Below are positions 6,954 to 15,900 of a DNA stretch of 64,000 bases, one piece after another. Each line of letters starts with the position of its first letter. The stretch's first letter is position 1. Under the pieces are notes generated by a model, which did no database searches, was not told the origin of the DNA, and saw only the letters and a program-made list of their open reading frames with translations. The stretch comes from Pseudorhodoferax sp. Leaf265 (GTDB lineage: Bacteria > Pseudomonadota > Gammaproteobacteria > Burkholderiales > Burkholderiaceae_C). A program made the position numbers and the translations under genes. The stretch covers positions 56,344 through 120,343 of the forward strand of contig NZ_LMMT01000014.1 of assembly GCF_001422365.1 (NCBI RefSeq), in the 5' to 3' direction.

Positions 6954-9353
6954 ATGTCGAAATTCAGAATCAAGAAGGTCGCCGTGCTCGGCGCCGGCGT
7001 CATGGGCGCGCAGATCGCGGCGCACCTCGTCAACGTGCGCGTTCCCGTCGTGCTGTTCGACCTGCCCGCCAAGGAAGGCCCGAAGAACGGCATCGCGCTC
7101 AAGGCCATCGAGGGCCTCAAGAAGCTCAAGCCGTCGCCGCTCGGCGTGGCCGACGAGGCCACGCTGATCCAGCCGGCCAACTACGAGGAGCACCTCGGCC
7201 TGCTGGCCGGCTGCGACCTCGTGATCGAGGCCATTGCCGAGCGCATGGACTGGAAGCTGGACCTGTACGCCAGGATCGCGCCGCACCTGGCCGCGCACAG
7301 CATCGTCGCGTCCAACACCTCGGGCCTGTCGATCACGAAGATGGGCGAAGCCCTGCCGGCCGCCGTGGCGCCGCGCTTTTGCGGCATCCACTTCTTCAAC
7401 CCGCCGCGCTACATGCATCTGGTGGAGCTGATCCCCACGCCGGCCACCGACGCGCAGGTGCTCGACGACCTGGAGACCTTCGTCACGAGCGCGCTGGGCA
7501 AGGGCGTGGTGCGGGCCAAGGACACGCCCAACTTCATCGCCAACCGCATCGGCGTGGCCGGCATGCTGGGCACGATCAAGGAAGTCGAGAACCACGGCCT
7601 GACCTACGACGTGGTGGACGACCTCACGGGCAAGAAGCTGGGCCGCGCCTCCTCGGGCACCTTCCGCACGGCCGATGTCGTGGGCCTGGACACCATGGCC
7701 CATGTGATCAAGACGCTGCAGGACACGCTCACGGCCGAGACCGACCCCTTCTACACGAGCTTCGCCACGCCGCCCGCGCTCAAGGCCTTGCTGGAACTGG
7801 GCAACCTGGGCCAGAAGACCAAGGCGGGCTTCTACAAGAAGGTCGGCCGCGACGTGCTGCGCTTCGAGCTGGAAAGCCGCGACTACGTGCCGGCTGGCCA
7901 GAAGGCCGATGCGGTCTACGAACGCATGTTGAAGAAGCCTGCCGCGCAGCGCCTGAAGCTGCTGCGCGAAGCCGAGGGCGCCGAGGGCCGCTTCCTGTGG
8001 GCCATCCTGCGCAACAGCTTCCACTACGCGGCCGTGCACCTGGCCTCTATCGCCGAGACCGCGCGCGATGTGGACTTCGCGATGCGCTGGGGCTTCGGCA
8101 TGCGCCAGGGCCCGTTCGAACTCTGGCAGGAAGCCGGCTGGCTGCAGGTGGCGCGCTGGGTGCAGGAAGACATCGACGCCGGCAAGGCGCTGTCCAAGGC
8201 GCCGCTGCCCCAGTGGGTGTTCGAAGGCCCGGTCGCGCAGGCCGGTGGCGTGCACACGCCCGAAGGCTCGTTCAACCCGACGACGGGCCGCTTCGAGCCG
8301 CCGCGCCGCCTGCCCGTGCACGCGCGCCAGCTGTTCCCCGAGGGCGTGCTCGGTGACGGTAAACCGGGCTTCGCCCAAGCCGGAACGACCGTGCACGAGG
8401 ATGCTTCGGTCCGCCTGTGGACGCTGGACCACGAGGTGCTGATCGCGAGCATCAAGACCAAGATGCACGCCATCAGCCCCGAGGTGGCCGAGGGCCTCAC
8501 GCGCGCCGTCGAGCTGGCCGAGCAGGATTACCAGGGCCTGGTGGTCTGGTCCGGCGACGAGCCGTTCTCGGCCGGTGCCGACCTGCAGTCCATGCTGCCG
8601 GCCTTCATGGCCGTGGGCGTGGCCGCGATCGAGGACGCCGAAGGCTTCCTGCAGCAGACCATGCTGCGCCTGCGTTACGCCAGCGTGCCCGTGGTTTCGG
8701 CCATCCGCGGCCTGGCACTCGGCGGGGGCTGCGAGCTGGCCATCCACAGCGCGCGCCGCGTGGTGGCCATGGAGAGCTACATCGGTCTCGTCGAGGTCGG
8801 TGTGGGCCTGGTGCCGGGCGCCGGCGGCCTGACCTACATCGCCCGCCGCGCAGCCGAGAACGCGGCCACGTCCACCGACAAGGACCTGCTCAAGTTCGTC
8901 ACCGAGGGCTTCACGGCGGCGGCCATGGCCAAGGTCGGCACCAGCGCGCTGGAGAGCCGCAAGCTGGGCTACCTGCTGGAGTCCGACATCGTCGTGCCGC
9001 ACAAGGACGAGCTGCTCTACGTGGCGCTGGCCGAGGCCAGGGCCATGGCCAACGCCGGCTGGCGCCCGCCGCTCAAGCGCCAGTTCCCGGTGGCTGGCCG
9101 CAACGGCAGGGCCACCATCCTGGGCCAGCTCGTGAACATGCGTGACGGCGGCTTCATCAGCCAGCACGACTTCCACATCGCCGGACTGATCGCCGGCGTG
9201 GTGACGGGCGGCGATGTCGATGCCGGCACGCTGGTCGACGAGGACTACCTGATGGCGCTGGAGCGCCAGGCCTTCTGCGCGCTGATCGTGCACCCCAAGA
9301 CGCAGGAACGCATCCTGGGTCTGCTGAACACCGGCAAGCCGCTGCGCAACTGA
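6954..9353 (+). CDS. 3-hydroxyacyl-CoA dehydrogenase / enoyl-CoA hydratase fusion
   Basis: The 799-residue bifunctional enzyme does the hydration and NAD-dependent oxidation steps of beta-oxidation. The NAD-binding Rossmann motif VLGAGVMGAQIA is near residue 13, the dehydrogenase substrate block CGIHFFNPPRYMHLVEL near 143, and the crotonase block LALGGGCELAIHSAR near 587. VEVGVGLVPGAGGL follows and keeps both Glu residues expected of hydratases. The order (dehydrogenase first, crotonase last) is reversed relative to Escherichia coli FadB/FadJ, as is usual for this Burkholderiales-type family. AGGAAAAG precedes the ATG. The thiolase gene follows after 12 bases with its own GAGGAGAGAAG, so the two probably form the trifunctional system. 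Confidence 0.93.
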   Translation: MSKFRIKKVAVLGAGVMGAQIAAHLVNVRVPVVLFDLPAKEGPKNGIALKAIEGLKKLKPSPLGVADEATLIQPANYEEHLGLLAGCDLVIEAIAERMDWKLDLYARIAPHLAAHSIVASNTSGLSITKMGEALPAAVAPRFCGIHFFNPPRYMHLVELIPTPATDAQVLDDLETFVTSALGKGVVRAKDTPNFIANRIGVAGMLGTIKEVENHGLTYDVVDDLTGKKLGRASSGTFRTADVVGLDTMAHVIKTLQDTLTAETDPFYTSFATPPALKALLELGNLGQKTKAGFYKKVGRDVLRFELESRDYVPAGQKADAVYERMLKKPAAQRLKLLREAEGAEGRFLWAILRNSFHYAAVHLASIAETARDVDFAMRWGFGMRQGPFELWQEAGWLQVARWVQEDIDAGKALSKAPLPQWVFEGPVAQAGGVHTPEGSFNPTTGRFEPPRRLPVHARQLFPEGVLGDGKPGFAQAGTTVHEDASVRLWTLDHEVLIASIKTKMHAISPEVAEGLTRAVELAEQDYQGLVVWSGDEPFSAGADLQSMLPAFMAVGVAAIEDAEGFLQQTMLRLRYASVPVVSAIRGLALGGGCELAIHSARRVVAMESYIGLVEVGVGLVPGAGGLTYIARRAAENAATSTDKDLLKFVTEGFTAAAMAKVGTSALESRKLGYLLESDIVVPHKDELLYVALAEARAMANAGWRPPLKRQFPVAGRNGRATILGQLVNMRDGGFISQHDFHIAGLIAGVVTGGDVDAGTLVDEDYLMALERQAFCALIVHPKTQERILGLLNTGKPLRN

Positions 9354-9365
9354 GGAGAGAAGAAC

Positions 9366-10574
9366 ATGAGCAAACAGGTTCAAGACGCCTACATCGTCGC
9401 CGCCACGCGCACCCCGATCGGCCGCTCGCACCGCGGCACGCTGCGCAACCTGCGCCCCGACGAGATGCTGGCCGCCGTGCTGCGCGCCGCCATGGCCCAG
9501 GTGCCCGGCCTCGATCCCAAGGCCGTGGAAGACGTGATCTGCGGTTGTGCGATCCCCGAGGCGCAGCAAGGCCTCAATGTCGCGCGCATCGGCGCGGTGC
9601 TGGCCGGGCTGCCGCACAGCGTGGGCGGCATCACCGTCAACCGCTTCTGCGCCTCCGGCCTGTCGGCCGTACAAATGGCGGCCGACCGCATCCGCGTGGG
9701 CGAGGCCGACGTGATGGTCGCGGCCGGCACCGAGAGCATGAGCATGGTGCCCATGATGGGCAACTCGCCCTCGCTGTCGCCCGTCATCTTCGCCGACACC
9801 GACAGGCTCGACGACTACGGCATCGCCTACGGCATGGGCCTCACGGCCGAGAAGGTCGCGCAGCAGTGGAAGGTCTCGCGCGCCGCGCAGGACGCCTTCG
9901 CGGTCGAGTCGCATCAGCGCGCACTGAAGGCCCAGCAGGCCGGCGAGTTCGCGGACGAGATCACGCCGATCGAGGCGGTGGACCGCACGGCCGATCTGGC
10001 GAACGGCACGAGCATCGAAAAGCGCAAGACCCTGTCGCTCGACGAAGGCCCGCGCCCGGACACCAGCTTCGAGGGCCTGGCCAAGCTGCGCCCCGTGTTT
10101 GCCGCGCGCGGCTCGGTCACGGCCGGCAACAGCTCGCAGACCTCCGACGGTGCCGGCGCGCTGGTCCTGGTCAGCGAGCGCGCCTTGAAGCAGTACGGCC
10201 TCACGCCGCTGGCGCGCTTCGTCGGCTACGCCAGCCGCGGCGTGCCGCCGCACCTGATGGGCATCGGCCCCATCGAGGCGATCCCGGCGGCGCTGCGCAA
10301 CGCCGGCCTGCAACTCGGCGACATCGACTGGATCGAACTCAACGAAGCCTTCGCCGCGCAGTCCCTGGCCGTCATCAACACCCTGGGCCTGGACCCGGCC
10401 AAGGTCAACCCCATGGGCGGGGCCATCGCGCTGGGCCATCCGCTGGGGGCCACGGGCGCTATCCGCTCCGCGACAGTCGTGCATGCGCTGCGGCGCAAGA
10501 ATCTGAAGTACGGCATGGTCACCATGTGTGTGGGCATGGGGCAAGGCGCTGCCGGCATCTTCGAAAGAGTCTGA
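9366..10574 (+). CDS. Acetyl-CoA C-acyltransferase (3-ketoacyl-CoA thiolase)
   Basis: The 402-residue thiolase has the full catalytic set: nucleophile Cys near residue 95 in NRFCASGLSA, NEAFAAQ near 325, GGAIALGHPLGATGA near 346 and the second Cys in TMCVGMGQG near 387. It cleaves 3-ketoacyl-CoA with CoA to acetyl-CoA and a shortened acyl-CoA. It is preceded by a strong GAGGAG ribosome-binding site and followed 5 bases later by a thioesterase gene. The N-terminal block AYIVAATRTPIGRSHRG supports the chosen start. Position after the hydroxyacyl-CoA dehydrogenase makes a degradative FadA/FadI role more likely than a biosynthetic one. Confidence 0.94.
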   Translation: MSKQVQDAYIVAATRTPIGRSHRGTLRNLRPDEMLAAVLRAAMAQVPGLDPKAVEDVICGCAIPEAQQGLNVARIGAVLAGLPHSVGGITVNRFCASGLSAVQMAADRIRVGEADVMVAAGTESMSMVPMMGNSPSLSPVIFADTDRLDDYGIAYGMGLTAEKVAQQWKVSRAAQDAFAVESHQRALKAQQAGEFADEITPIEAVDRTADLANGTSIEKRKTLSLDEGPRPDTSFEGLAKLRPVFAARGSVTAGNSSQTSDGAGALVLVSERALKQYGLTPLARFVGYASRGVPPHLMGIGPIEAIPAALRNAGLQLGDIDWIELNEAFAAQSLAVINTLGLDPAKVNPMGGAIALGHPLGATGAIRSATVVHALRRKNLKYGMVTMCVGMGQGAAGIFERV

Positions 10575-10579
10575 CACCG

Positions 10580-11398
10580 ATGAGCGAGCATTTCTTCGAC
10601 CAGGCCGTGGCCCTGCAGCCCGACGGCGACAACGCCTTCCGCGGCGCCGCGCACCCGGCCTGGGCCAACATGGTCGGGCCTTTCGGCGGCATCACGGCGG
10701 CCAGCGCGCTGAACGGCGTGCTGTCGCACCCGAAGCTGCTGGGCGTACCCATCGCGCTGACGGTCAACTACGCGGCCGCGCTCGGCGCGGGGCCGTACCG
10801 GCTCGCGGCCGTGCCGGTGCGCACCAACCGCTCGACCCAGCACTGGACCCTGGCGATGACCCAGCCCGGTGCCGATGGCGCCGAGGAGACCGTGCTGACG
10901 GCCACGGCCGTGACCGCCGTGCGGCGCGACACCTGGAGCCAGAACGACCAGCCCATGCCGGCCGCACCGCCGCCGCAGGAGGCCGAGCGGCTCACCCCCT
11001 TCGGCGTGGAGTGGCTCGAGCGCTATGACATGCGGCCCGTGCACGGCATCGTGCCCAGCACCTGGGATGGCCGCGGCGACCACAGCCTCACGCAGCTGTG
11101 GGTGCGCGACGAGCCGGGCCGCCCGCTGGACTTTCTCTCGCTGGCCTCGCTGGCCGACGTGTTCTATCCGCGTGTCTGGCTGCGCCGTGCCACGCGCGTG
11201 CCGGCCGGCACCGTGTCGATCACGACCTACTTCCACGCCGACGCTGCCCTGCTGGCGCGCACGGGCACGGGCTACCTCTTCGGCCAGGCCCAGGCCCAGG
11301 CCTTTCGCAATGGCTTCTTCGACCAGACCGCGCAGCTCTGGAACGAGGGCGGAGAATTGCTGGCCACCTCCCACCAGATCGTCTACTACAAGGAATAA
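10580..11398 (+). CDS. Acyl-CoA thioesterase-like protein (double hotdog, TesB type)
   Basis: The 272-residue product resembles the tandem-hotdog thioesterase family. An N-terminal half carries HPAWANMVGPFGGITAASAL near residue 26 and a C-terminal half carries LSLASLADVFYPRVW near 190, which matches the D-region of the second hotdog. Such proteins hydrolyse acyl-CoA to the free acid and CoA and can relieve build-up of poorly degraded intermediates. It lies 5 bases after the thiolase and 3 bases before the enoyl-CoA hydratase, clearly within the operon. Substrate range is unknown. Confidence 0.82.
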   Translation: MSEHFFDQAVALQPDGDNAFRGAAHPAWANMVGPFGGITAASALNGVLSHPKLLGVPIALTVNYAAALGAGPYRLAAVPVRTNRSTQHWTLAMTQPGADGAEETVLTATAVTAVRRDTWSQNDQPMPAAPPPQEAERLTPFGVEWLERYDMRPVHGIVPSTWDGRGDHSLTQLWVRDEPGRPLDFLSLASLADVFYPRVWLRRATRVPAGTVSITTYFHADAALLARTGTGYLFGQAQAQAFRNGFFDQTAQLWNEGGELLATSHQIVYYKE

Positions 11399-11401
11399 GC
11401 C

Positions 11402-12169
11402 ATGAGCGAAGACATCCTGGTCCACGCCGAAGCCGGCGTCACCACCATCACCTTCAACCGCGTCGACAAGAAGAATTCCATCACCGCCGCGATGTACGCG
11501 ACGCTGGCCGATGCCCTGGCCGCGGCCGACGCCGACCCCGCGCAGCGCGTGGCGGTGCTGCAAGGCCACGAGACCATCTTCAGCGCGGGCAACGACATCG
11601 GCGACTTCCTGAACGCACCGCCGAGCGGCGAGGCTTCGCCCGTGTTCCGCTTCCTGCGCGGCATCGCGGGTTTTTCCAAGCCGCTGCTGGCGGCGGTCTG
11701 CGGTCCGGCCGTGGGCGTGGGCACGACCATGTTGTTCCACTGCGACCTGGTCTATGCCGGCGACAACGCAGCCTTCTCCATGCCCTTCGTGAACCTCGGC
11801 CTGGTGCCCGAGGCGGCCTCCAGCTTGCTGGTGCCGCAGATGATGGGCTACCACCGTGCGGCCGAAGCCCTGCTGCTGGGCGAGCCCTTCATGGCCGAGG
11901 CGGCACTCGAGGTCGGTCTGGTCAACCGCGTCGTGCCGCCATCGGAGGCGAACGCGTTGGCGCAGGCCCAGGCGCGCAAGCTGGCGGCCAAGCCGCTGAG
12001 TTCCCTGATCGCGACCAAGCGCCTGCTCAAGAAAACGAGCGCCGACGCCGTGCTGGCGCGCATGGACGAAGAGGGTGCGCTGTTCCGCCGCATGCTGGGC
12101 GAGCCGGCCGCGCGCGAGGCCTTCGGCGCGTTCATGGAGCGGCGCAAGCCCGACTTCTCCAAGCTCTGA
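11402..12169 (+). CDS. Enoyl-CoA hydratase/isomerase (crotonase family)
   Basis: The 255-residue single-domain crotonase has the oxyanion-hole segments FSAGNDIGDF near residue 61 and GPAVGVGTTMLFHCDLVYA near 101, and the acid/base block FVNLGLVPEAAS near 129. Only the second of the two hydratase Glu positions (PEA) is present; the first is replaced in the GVGTTML region. That pattern fits a delta3-delta2-enoyl-CoA isomerase, needed for unsaturated fatty acids, better than a hydratase. It is the last gene of the operon: its TGA abuts the stop of the convergent PQ-loop gene (TGATCA), with no terminator between. Confidence 0.88.
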   Translation: MSEDILVHAEAGVTTITFNRVDKKNSITAAMYATLADALAAADADPAQRVAVLQGHETIFSAGNDIGDFLNAPPSGEASPVFRFLRGIAGFSKPLLAAVCGPAVGVGTTMLFHCDLVYAGDNAAFSMPFVNLGLVPEAASSLLVPQMMGYHRAAEALLLGEPFMAEAALEVGLVNRVVPPSEANALAQAQARKLAAKPLSSLIATKRLLKKTSADAVLARMDEEGALFRRMLGEPAAREAFGAFMERRKPDFSKL

Positions 12170-12493
12170 TCAGACGCAGGCCCGGCGCCGCCATTGCGCG
12201 CGCCGGTGCATGGCGATCATGGCCACCGTGCCGCAGCCGCTCAGGTTGAGCAGCGCGATCAGCAGGAAGGGAAGGTCGCGCAGCACCAGCAGGCCGTAGG
12301 CCGTGGTCGCGACGTTCGAGACCACCCAGGACCACCAGGTCAGCAGCGAGAGCGAACGCGCGCCGTCCTCGCAGCGCCACACGGTCACGATCTGCGGGAC
12401 ATAGGTGAACACCCGCAGCGCGTTGGACAACAGGTAGGCCCAGCCAACGGCGGCGAGCGGGCCTTCCGGCATGGCCAGGGACCACGTGGTCAT
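12170..12493 (-). CDS. PQ-loop repeat / SemiSWEET-like membrane protein
   Basis: The 107-residue membrane protein has three predicted helices and a single PQ-loop motif (FTYVPQIVTVWR near residue 28, then SLSLLTWWSWVVSNV). This is the size and layout of bacterial SemiSWEETs, which dimerise to move sugars or other small solutes. The ATG at 12493 was preferred over the upstream frame because upstream residues are polar and Pro/Gly-rich; an internal ATG seven codons later is also possible. It is downstream of the histidine-kinase gene on the same strand (gap about 115 bases). The solute is unknown. Confidence 0.65.
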   Translation of the reverse strand: MTTWSLAMPEGPLAAVGWAYLLSNALRVFTYVPQIVTVWRCEDGARSLSLLTWWSWVVSNVATTAYGLLVLRDLPFLLIALLNLSGCGTVAMIAMHRRAQWRRRACV

Positions 12494-12607
12494 GGATGGG
12501 GAGCTGGCGGCAGGGCCAGGGAACAGGGCTGCATGGGCATGTCTCCGGCCGCCACCGGGCAGCACACGCCGTGACTCTAGGCAGGCGGGGCGGCGGCGGG
12601 AATGCCG

Positions 12608-14485
12608 TCAGTGCGGCAGGCCATCGCGTGTTTGCGCGAGGGGCAGCTCCAGCCGCCAGCAGCAGCCCTGCGCGCGTTCCATGCGCAGCAGCCGTCCCCC
12701 CAGCCGCGCCGCGCGGGCCTGCATGTTGGGCAGGCCGTGGCCGGTGCCGGGGCTGGCCGGCACGCCCACGCCATCGTCGGCCAGGTCCACCTGCAGCAGT
12801 CCGTCGCGCCAGGCCAGCGTGACCTCGACGGTGCGCGCGCGGGCATGCTTGAGCACATTGGTCAGCGCCTCCTGGGCGATGCGCAGCACCTGCAAGGTGC
12901 TGTGCGGCGGGAGCGCCAGGGCCTGCTCGGGCAGCTCCTGACGCCAGTGGGTCGCGAGGCCTGCCTCGCGCAGCCGTGCATCCCAGCGGAAGCGGAAGTC
13001 GGCCCAGGCGGCGGCGAAGTCGCCCTCGTCCGAACCGAGTGCGTCCAACGCCACGCGCATCTCGTCGATGGCCGCGCGCAGCACGCCGCTCACCTGCGGC
13101 GGCGCGAGTGCGCCGCGTTCGGCGCGCAGCAGCGAGGTGAACAGCTGCGCACCCAGGCCGTCGTGCAGGTCCTGCATGATGCGCTGGCGCTCGTCGGTGG
13201 CGGCCTGCTCGCGCTGCAATGCGGCGATGCGCGCATAGCTCGCGCCAATCTCCTTCTCGCGTGCGGCCACTCGGGCCTCCAACGTGCGGTGCGATTCCTC
13301 CAGCGCCCGCAGGTTGCGCACGTAGCGCAGCGTGATGAGCCCGCCCATGGTCAGCAGCAGCAGGTTGGCGCCGTAGTGCAGCAGGAAGAAGCGGTGCGCG
13401 CTCCAGCGCGGCAGCAGGGCGCTGAACCAGGGCGATTGCTGGGCCATGAAGTGGTCGTGCACGCCGGACAGCAGCGTGAGCACGAAGACCAGCGCGATCA
13501 GTGCGCGCTCTGCCGATGGCCGGCGCCAGGCCGCGACCACGGCCACCAGCACGCCCATCACCCCGATCGGGATGAACCCGGCCACCCACCAGCGCGCCAC
13601 CCACTGCTCGGCCCCGGTGCTGGCGCCGCCCAGCAGGTACACCAGCGGACCCAGCGCCCACCAGCTGACCAGCCCGCGCACGAGCCAACGGGGTTGCCAG
13701 CGCGCCAGGTGCAGCGCGAACAGAACGAGCAGCACGATGAAGCCGCCATTGCTGGCGTGGTACATCAGCCGCCACAGTGGCCAGGCCCAGGCCGGCAGCA
13801 CGTCGAACACGAAGGTGGTGGTGCGCAGCGCCCAGGCCACGCCGACCAGGCCGGCGATGGCGTAGAGCGTCTCCCGTGGCCGGCGCAGCCAGATGTACAG
13901 CGCGAACACGCCGGCCATCGAGGACACGACCACCGTGATGACCGGCACCGTGCGCACGAAGAAAAGCCGCAGGTCGAATTGCGGCAGCAACTGGCTCTGC
14001 GGGCCCAGCACCAGCCGCGGCAGCATGGCGGCCGCTGGCGCCTGCGAGGTCGCCACGCGCAGCTGCAGCCGGTTGGCGCCTGGCAGCAGCAGGCTTGGCG
14101 GCAGCGCCAGCAGCTGCGGGCGTTGCCAGCGCACGCGCACCTGGTCCGTGGTCTCGGGCACGGCGCCGACCAGCTGGCCGTTGAGCCACACGCTGCCGCC
14201 GCCGTAGAAATAGGGCAGGTACAGCATCCAGCCATCGTGCTGCAACTGCTCCGCGGCAGCGGCCGGCAGCGTGAAGACCAGCTGGTACCAGACGGCCGGC
14301 GCCTGCTGCGCATCGGGCAGCGCCACGGTCTGCCAGCGCGCGTCGCGCGGGTCCGGTGGCTGCGGTGCGTCGCTGCGCAGCAGCTCGGCCTGCAGCGGCT
14401 CCAGCGTCTGCGCCTGCGCCAGGCCGGTCAGCAGCCAGGCCGCCAGCAGCAGCGCGCTACAGCAGGCCCAGCTGCGAAGCTTCAT
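12608..14485 (-). CDS. Sensor histidine kinase, 7TM-DISM sensor and HisKA_3 type
   Basis: The 625-residue membrane sensor has a signal peptide, then an extracytoplasmic jellyroll-like region (7TMR-DISM type, to about residue 185). Seven hydrophobic segments span about 190-385, then a coiled linker (LEARVAAREKEIGASYARIA) and a kinase core. The phospho-acceptor is the His of MQDLHDGLGAQLF near residue 440, typical of NarX/UhpB-like HisKA_3 kinases. LRIAQEALTNVLKHARA near 545 is the N box and VDLADDGVGVP the G1 box. Its start overlaps the regulator gene stop by 29 bases, so the pair is translationally coupled. Carbohydrate-like ligands are typical of DISM domains, but the signal here is unknown. 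Confidence 0.9.
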   Translation of the reverse strand: MKLRSWACCSALLLAAWLLTGLAQAQTLEPLQAELLRSDAPQPPDPRDARWQTVALPDAQQAPAVWYQLVFTLPAAAAEQLQHDGWMLYLPYFYGGGSVWLNGQLVGAVPETTDQVRVRWQRPQLLALPPSLLLPGANRLQLRVATSQAPAAAMLPRLVLGPQSQLLPQFDLRLFFVRTVPVITVVVSSMAGVFALYIWLRRPRETLYAIAGLVGVAWALRTTTFVFDVLPAWAWPLWRLMYHASNGGFIVLLVLFALHLARWQPRWLVRGLVSWWALGPLVYLLGGASTGAEQWVARWWVAGFIPIGVMGVLVAVVAAWRRPSAERALIALVFVLTLLSGVHDHFMAQQSPWFSALLPRWSAHRFFLLHYGANLLLLTMGGLITLRYVRNLRALEESHRTLEARVAAREKEIGASYARIAALQREQAATDERQRIMQDLHDGLGAQLFTSLLRAERGALAPPQVSGVLRAAIDEMRVALDALGSDEGDFAAAWADFRFRWDARLREAGLATHWRQELPEQALALPPHSTLQVLRIAQEALTNVLKHARARTVEVTLAWRDGLLQVDLADDGVGVPASPGTGHGLPNMQARAARLGGRLLRMERAQGCCWRLELPLAQTRDGLPH

Positions 14486-15116
14486 AGACCGCTTCGCCGC
14501 GCGAGTGCACGGCGAGCTTGCGGTAGATCTTCTTCACGTGGGCAACCACCGTGTGCGGCGAAATCTCCAGCAGCTCGCCAATGGTTTCGAAGGACAGGCC
14601 CTTGGCCACCATGCGCAGCAACTCGGTCTCGCGCGCGGTCAGCGGCGAGGCCTGCTCCAGTGGCGCCGGCCGCGAGGGCGTGCCTGCCGATGCCCCGCCG
14701 CGCAGCCGCGACAGGATGCGCCGCGCGATGCTGGGACTGATGGGCGCGCCGCCGCCGCGCAGCTCGTGCACCGCGGCCGCGATGCGTTCGGGCGCGGCGT
14801 CCTTGAGCAGGTAGCCGGCCGCGCCGGCCTCGATGGCGCCCACCACATGGGCGTCGTCGCCGAACATGGTGACGACCAGCACGTCGCAGTCGGGGTGGCG
14901 CTGCTGGGCATGCTGGATGACCTCGATGCCGCTGATGTCCGGAAGGCCCAGGTCCACCAGCAGCACGTCGGGCCGCTGCCGGTCCAGCAGGGCCTTGGCG
15001 GCCTGGCCGTTGGACACGGCGCCGAGCAGGGTCAGGCCGGCATCGCCGAGCACGGCATCGGCGAAACGCCGCATGAACTCGGGCTCGTCCTCGACGATCA
15101 GCACCTCAATGGCCAT
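14457..15116 (-). CDS. NarL/FixJ-family response regulator
   Basis: The 219-residue product has a receiver domain (residues 1-120, phospho-acceptor Asp55 in VDLGLPD, acidic pair in VEDEPE, Lys in YLLKDA) and a C-terminal LuxR helix-turn-helix (LTARETELLRMVAKGLSFET, then ISPHTVVAHVKKIYRKLAV). It is the cognate regulator of the overlapping kinase. Genes upstream on the same strand encode two L,D-transpeptidase-like proteins and a small secreted protein, with GTAGGAC-type boxes in the gaps. These genes are the most likely targets (inference). The start with MAIEVLIVED is fixed by the receiver N terminus. Confidence 0.92.
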   Translation of the reverse strand: MAIEVLIVEDEPEFMRRFADAVLGDAGLTLLGAVSNGQAAKALLDRQRPDVLLVDLGLPDISGIEVIQHAQQRHPDCDVLVVTMFGDDAHVVGAIEAGAAGYLLKDAAPERIAAAVHELRGGGAPISPSIARRILSRLRGGASAGTPSRPAPLEQASPLTARETELLRMVAKGLSFETIGELLEISPHTVVAHVKKIYRKLAVHSRGEAVYEASQLGLL

Positions 15117-15205
15117 GCTTCCTCCCTGGGGCGGGGCCATTCTGCCAGCGGCCCGTGGCGCCGCCATCGCGCGTAGGCGGGATGGCGCAGGCCCTTTTCC
15201 CCGCG

Positions 15206-15808
15206 TCAGTCGTGCCAGCCGAAGACCGCGCTGGCCTCCATGGTCTCCGGCAGGATGTAAACCACACTGCGCCCCTGGCCCAGCAGCGGCTCCACTTGCT
15301 GGGTGTAGAAAGCCACAGGCACGACCACGCAGCCCAGCGAGATCTTGTTGTCGGCCGGCGTCGCCGAGCGCAAACGCTCGGCGCGGCGCTCGGCCGACGG
15401 GCCGGGGCGCAGCCGGTGGATGGCCAGCGCGGCACCGTAGTCGACCCAGACCACAGGCTCGCCCTGCAGGTTGCGGCCGGGCTGGGCCAGATAGCGGCCG
15501 GCCGGCGTCGTGCGCTCGTGCAAGGCCAGCGTGGACAGGTCGCGCTGGTTCAGGTCGGGCGCGCCGTGGTCGCCGGGTGCAGCGCCCAGCAGGGCCGGCG
15601 AGGCCGCGCGCAACTGCCCGTCGGCGCCGAACAGATAAAGCATGGCGGCCTTCTTGTCGACCAGCGCGTAGGGCAACCCGGCGTTGTCGCCCGAGTGCAG
15701 GACCCGGTCGGCCAGCTGCTGTGCGTCGGTCGAGAAGCGGGCCGGCCCGGCATGCGCTGTGCAGGCGAGGATGAAAAGAATGCTGCAGCGCAGCAGGAAA
15801 TGTCGCAT
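15206..15808 (-). CDS. L,D-transpeptidase-like (YkuD fold) exported protein, copy 1
   Basis: The 200-residue secreted product has a signal peptide ending TAHA near residue 20. The YkuD-like core includes RTTPAGRY near 99, the conserved His131 in AIHRLRP and the nucleophile Cys160 in ISLGCVVVP. The family's usual SHGC is SLGC here. Enzymes of this fold make or edit 3-3 cross-links or attach proteins to peptidoglycan. It is a paralogue of the protein encoded upstream at 15901-16677, but shorter. GTAGGA/TCCTAC half-sites lie 20-58 bases upstream of its start. Catalytic function is inferred from the Cys/His pair. Confidence 0.75.
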   Translation of the reverse strand: MRHFLLRCSILFILACTAHAGPARFSTDAQQLADRVLHSGDNAGLPYALVDKKAAMLYLFGADGQLRAASPALLGAAPGDHGAPDLNQRDLSTLALHERTTPAGRYLAQPGRNLQGEPVVWVDYGAALAIHRLRPGPSAERRAERLRSATPADNKISLGCVVVPVAFYTQQVEPLLGQGRSVVYILPETMEASAVFGWHD

Positions 15809-15827
15809 CGCGCCGCATGCTAGCGGC

Positions 15828-15870
15828 GTAGGAGCAGGCCCACAAGCGGGGCAGCCGCTGTCCTACAGCG
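15828..15870. promoter_or_regulatory. Inverted GTAGGA...TCCTAC element with embedded palindrome
   Basis: GTAGGA (15828-15833) and TCCTAC (15861-15866) are inverted copies 27 bases apart, between the two transpeptidase-like genes. The right copy sits inside the perfect palindrome CGCTGTCCTACAGCG (15856-15870). The element could be a regulator site for the downstream gene and/or a transcript-end hairpin for the upstream gene. Direct copies of GTAGGAC also precede the small secreted-protein gene. Confidence 0.45.
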
Positions 15871-15900
15871 ACGTGGTGATCGGTGGCCGCTGCGGGGCGA

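Noticed and set aside
6837..10577. Long - strand frame (over 1200 codons) opposite the beta-oxidation genes
   Set aside because: The + strand genes here have complete enzyme motifs and ribosome-binding sites. The antisense frame is an artefact of codon bias.
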